A program made the translations under genes and the position numbers. A stretch of DNA of 7,453 nt from Bacteroidia bacterium (GTDB lineage Bacteria > Bacteroidota > Bacteroidia > Bacteroidales > VadinHA17), in contig JAPLEC010000325.1 in the NCBI GenBank assembly GCA_026391515.1, forward strand, positions 1 to 7,453, read 5' to 3'. Positions 6,609 to 7,453 of the stretch are shown here, piece by piece (within the stretch, counting starts at the first letter, position 1; each line of letters begins with the position of its first letter). The notes below the pieces were generated by a model, which had not been told where the DNA came from, made no database searches, and worked only from the letters and a program-made list of their open reading frames with translations.

Positions 6609-6627
6609 GCATGACTGCATGACTGCA
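6609..6627 (+). repeat. 8-bp tandem repeat GCATGACT in the addB leader
   Basis: GCATGACT occurs twice in tandem (6609-6616, 6617-6624) followed by GCA. Each copy supplies an ATG. The first opens ATG ACT GCA TGA (6611-6622). The second opens an 11-codon frame (6619-6654) that overlaps the addB start out of frame. Such short repeats can change copy number by slippage, but the addB start codon itself lies outside the repeat. Confidence 0.55.
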
Positions 6628-6637
6628 AGACAATATT

Positions 6638-7453
6638 ATGGAATACTTCCTTGAACGAATAGCAAAATTGCTTTACACTGAGAATGGCAACAAGCTCAAC
6701 ACCCATTGTCTTGTTTTCCCAAACCGGAGAGCTGGTTTGTTCTTCAAAAAATATCTTGCTGCCGAGCTGGTCAAGCCCGTATGGACTCCTGCTGTGATGA
6801 CAATAAATGATCTTTTCAGGTCATTATCGCCTTTTCAGCTGGCTGAAAATGAAATTCTTCTTTTTGAGCTCTATAAAATTTATCGTTCGATACGAAAGAC
6901 AGAAGAAAGCTTCGACGATTTTTATTTTTGGGGAGACATGCTCCTGAACGATTTTGATGATGTCGATAAATACCTTGCCGATGCTTCAAAATTGTTTCAG
7001 AACGTTCATGATTTAAAGAAGATAGATCAGCAGTTTGGAGGCCTTACAAAAGAACAGATTGAAATAGTGCAAAGATTCTGGATGAATTTTAATCCGGAAA
7101 AGCCCACTGATGAAAAATCAAAATTTGTCAGCATCTGGTCAATCCTGGACAATCTTTATGATGGATTCAGAAAAACATTAAATAAAAAAAATATTGCATA
7201 CGAAGGAATGATCTTCAGAGATGTTGTTGAAAATCAAGATATTAATGGTTTGATTGGGAATAAGTGGGAGATGGTGCATTTTATAGGATTCAATGCATTA
7301 AACGAATGTGAAAAAATATTAATGCTTAAGCTGAAAGAAGATGGTAAGGCAAGGTTTTACTGGGATTATGATAATTCCTATATCAAACCAAACAAGCTGA
7401 ATTCAGCCGGATTTTTCTTAAGAGATAACCTGAAAATTTTCGGAAATGATATG
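6638..7453 (+). CDS. addB: AddB-like helicase/PD-(D/E)XK nuclease subunit (5' part, cut by window edge)
   Basis: The frame stays open for 272 codons from ATG 6638 to the window edge; an in-frame ATG at 6611 is followed by a stop after three codons, so 6638 is the start. The N-terminus MEYFLERIAKLLYTENGNKL leads into HCLVFPNRRAGLFFKKYLA (27-45). In Bacteroidota AddB-like proteins, as I recall the family, this block sits where B. subtilis AddB has a Walker A. No GxxGxGKT is present, so like RecC this subunit probably does not hydrolyse ATP. Further recognisable blocks are PVWTPAVMTINDLF, WGDMLLNDFDDVDKYL and HFIGFNALNECEKILMLKL. The nuclease domain and any iron-sulfur cysteines would lie downstream, unseen. 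It should partner the AddA-like protein 2.9 kb upstream on the same strand. Family proteins are around 950 residues, so less than a third is visible. Confidence 0.85.
   Translation, partial: MEYFLERIAKLLYTENGNKLNTHCLVFPNRRAGLFFKKYLAAELVKPVWTPAVMTINDLFRSLSPFQLAENEILLFELYKIYRSIRKTEESFDDFYFWGDMLLNDFDDVDKYLADASKLFQNVHDLKKIDQQFGGLTKEQIEIVQRFWMNFNPEKPTDEKSKFVSIWSILDNLYDGFRKTLNKKNIAYEGMIFRDVVENQDINGLIGNKWEMVHFIGFNALNECEKILMLKLKEDGKARFYWDYDNSYIKPNKLNSAGFFLRDNLKIFGNDM

Larger units (their letters stand above)
6522..6637. other. divergent intergenic region, lipoprotein gene / addB-like gene
   Basis: This 116-bp AT-rich gap should hold the promoters of both flanking genes. The addB side has a good -7 match (listed separately). 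For the lipoprotein gene the best minus-strand element is TATATTTA (6550-6543), which differs from TAnnTTTG only at the last base and lacks a convincing -33. A small inverted repeat, CTTTAA-ACCA-TTAAAG (6555-6570), lies between the two candidates; its arms give an outward-facing TTAAAG on each strand. It could be an operator or just a pair of -33-type elements. No Shine-Dalgarno sequence precedes either start. Confidence 0.4.

Overview
The window looks like a chromosomal segment of a Bacteroidota (probably Bacteroidales-like) bacterium. The evidence is an AT-rich base composition, start codons without Shine-Dalgarno sequences, matches to the Bacteroidota -7 promoter element TAnnTTTG, a lipoprotein with a classic lipobox, and AddA/AddB-like proteins of the type I associate with this phylum. 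Species cannot be read from the sequence.

Layout: (1) 1-438, minus strand, is the 5' part of mnmA, a tRNA 2-thiouridylase cut by the left window edge. (2) Only 38 bp away and divergent is a complete addA-like gene (477-3716, +), a UvrD-type helicase with a C-terminal RecB-type nuclease domain. (3) Its stop overlaps by one base (TGATG) the start of a TIGR01212/YhcC-type radical SAM gene (3716-4693, +). (4) Positions 4694-4901 are non-coding, between two convergent gene ends. They hold a compact array of C/G-rich inverted repeats, two strong palindromes and two potential G-quadruplexes, one on each strand. (5) 4902-6521, minus, encodes a 539-residue lipoprotein that looks like an alpha/alpha-toroid carbohydrate-active enzyme of unknown family. 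(6) A 116-bp divergent intergenic region carries a promoter candidate, a small inverted repeat and an 8-bp tandem repeat. (7) 6638-7453, +, is the 5' part of an addB-like gene that runs off the right edge.

The AddA-like and AddB-like proteins are expected to form one helicase-nuclease that processes double-strand DNA ends for RecA-dependent repair. Their genes lie on the same strand but are separated by the radical SAM gene and by the oppositely oriented lipoprotein gene. The repeat array and the lipoprotein gene may therefore mark a secondary insertion into an older addA/addB neighbourhood; this is inference.

I do not see a convincing new defence or mobile system. The most unusual items are the strand-symmetric repeat/G4 array at the convergent gene ends and a shared promoter layout, TTAAAG-N14-TAATTTTG, in front of mnmA and addB. 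The mnmA copy would make that mRNA essentially leaderless.
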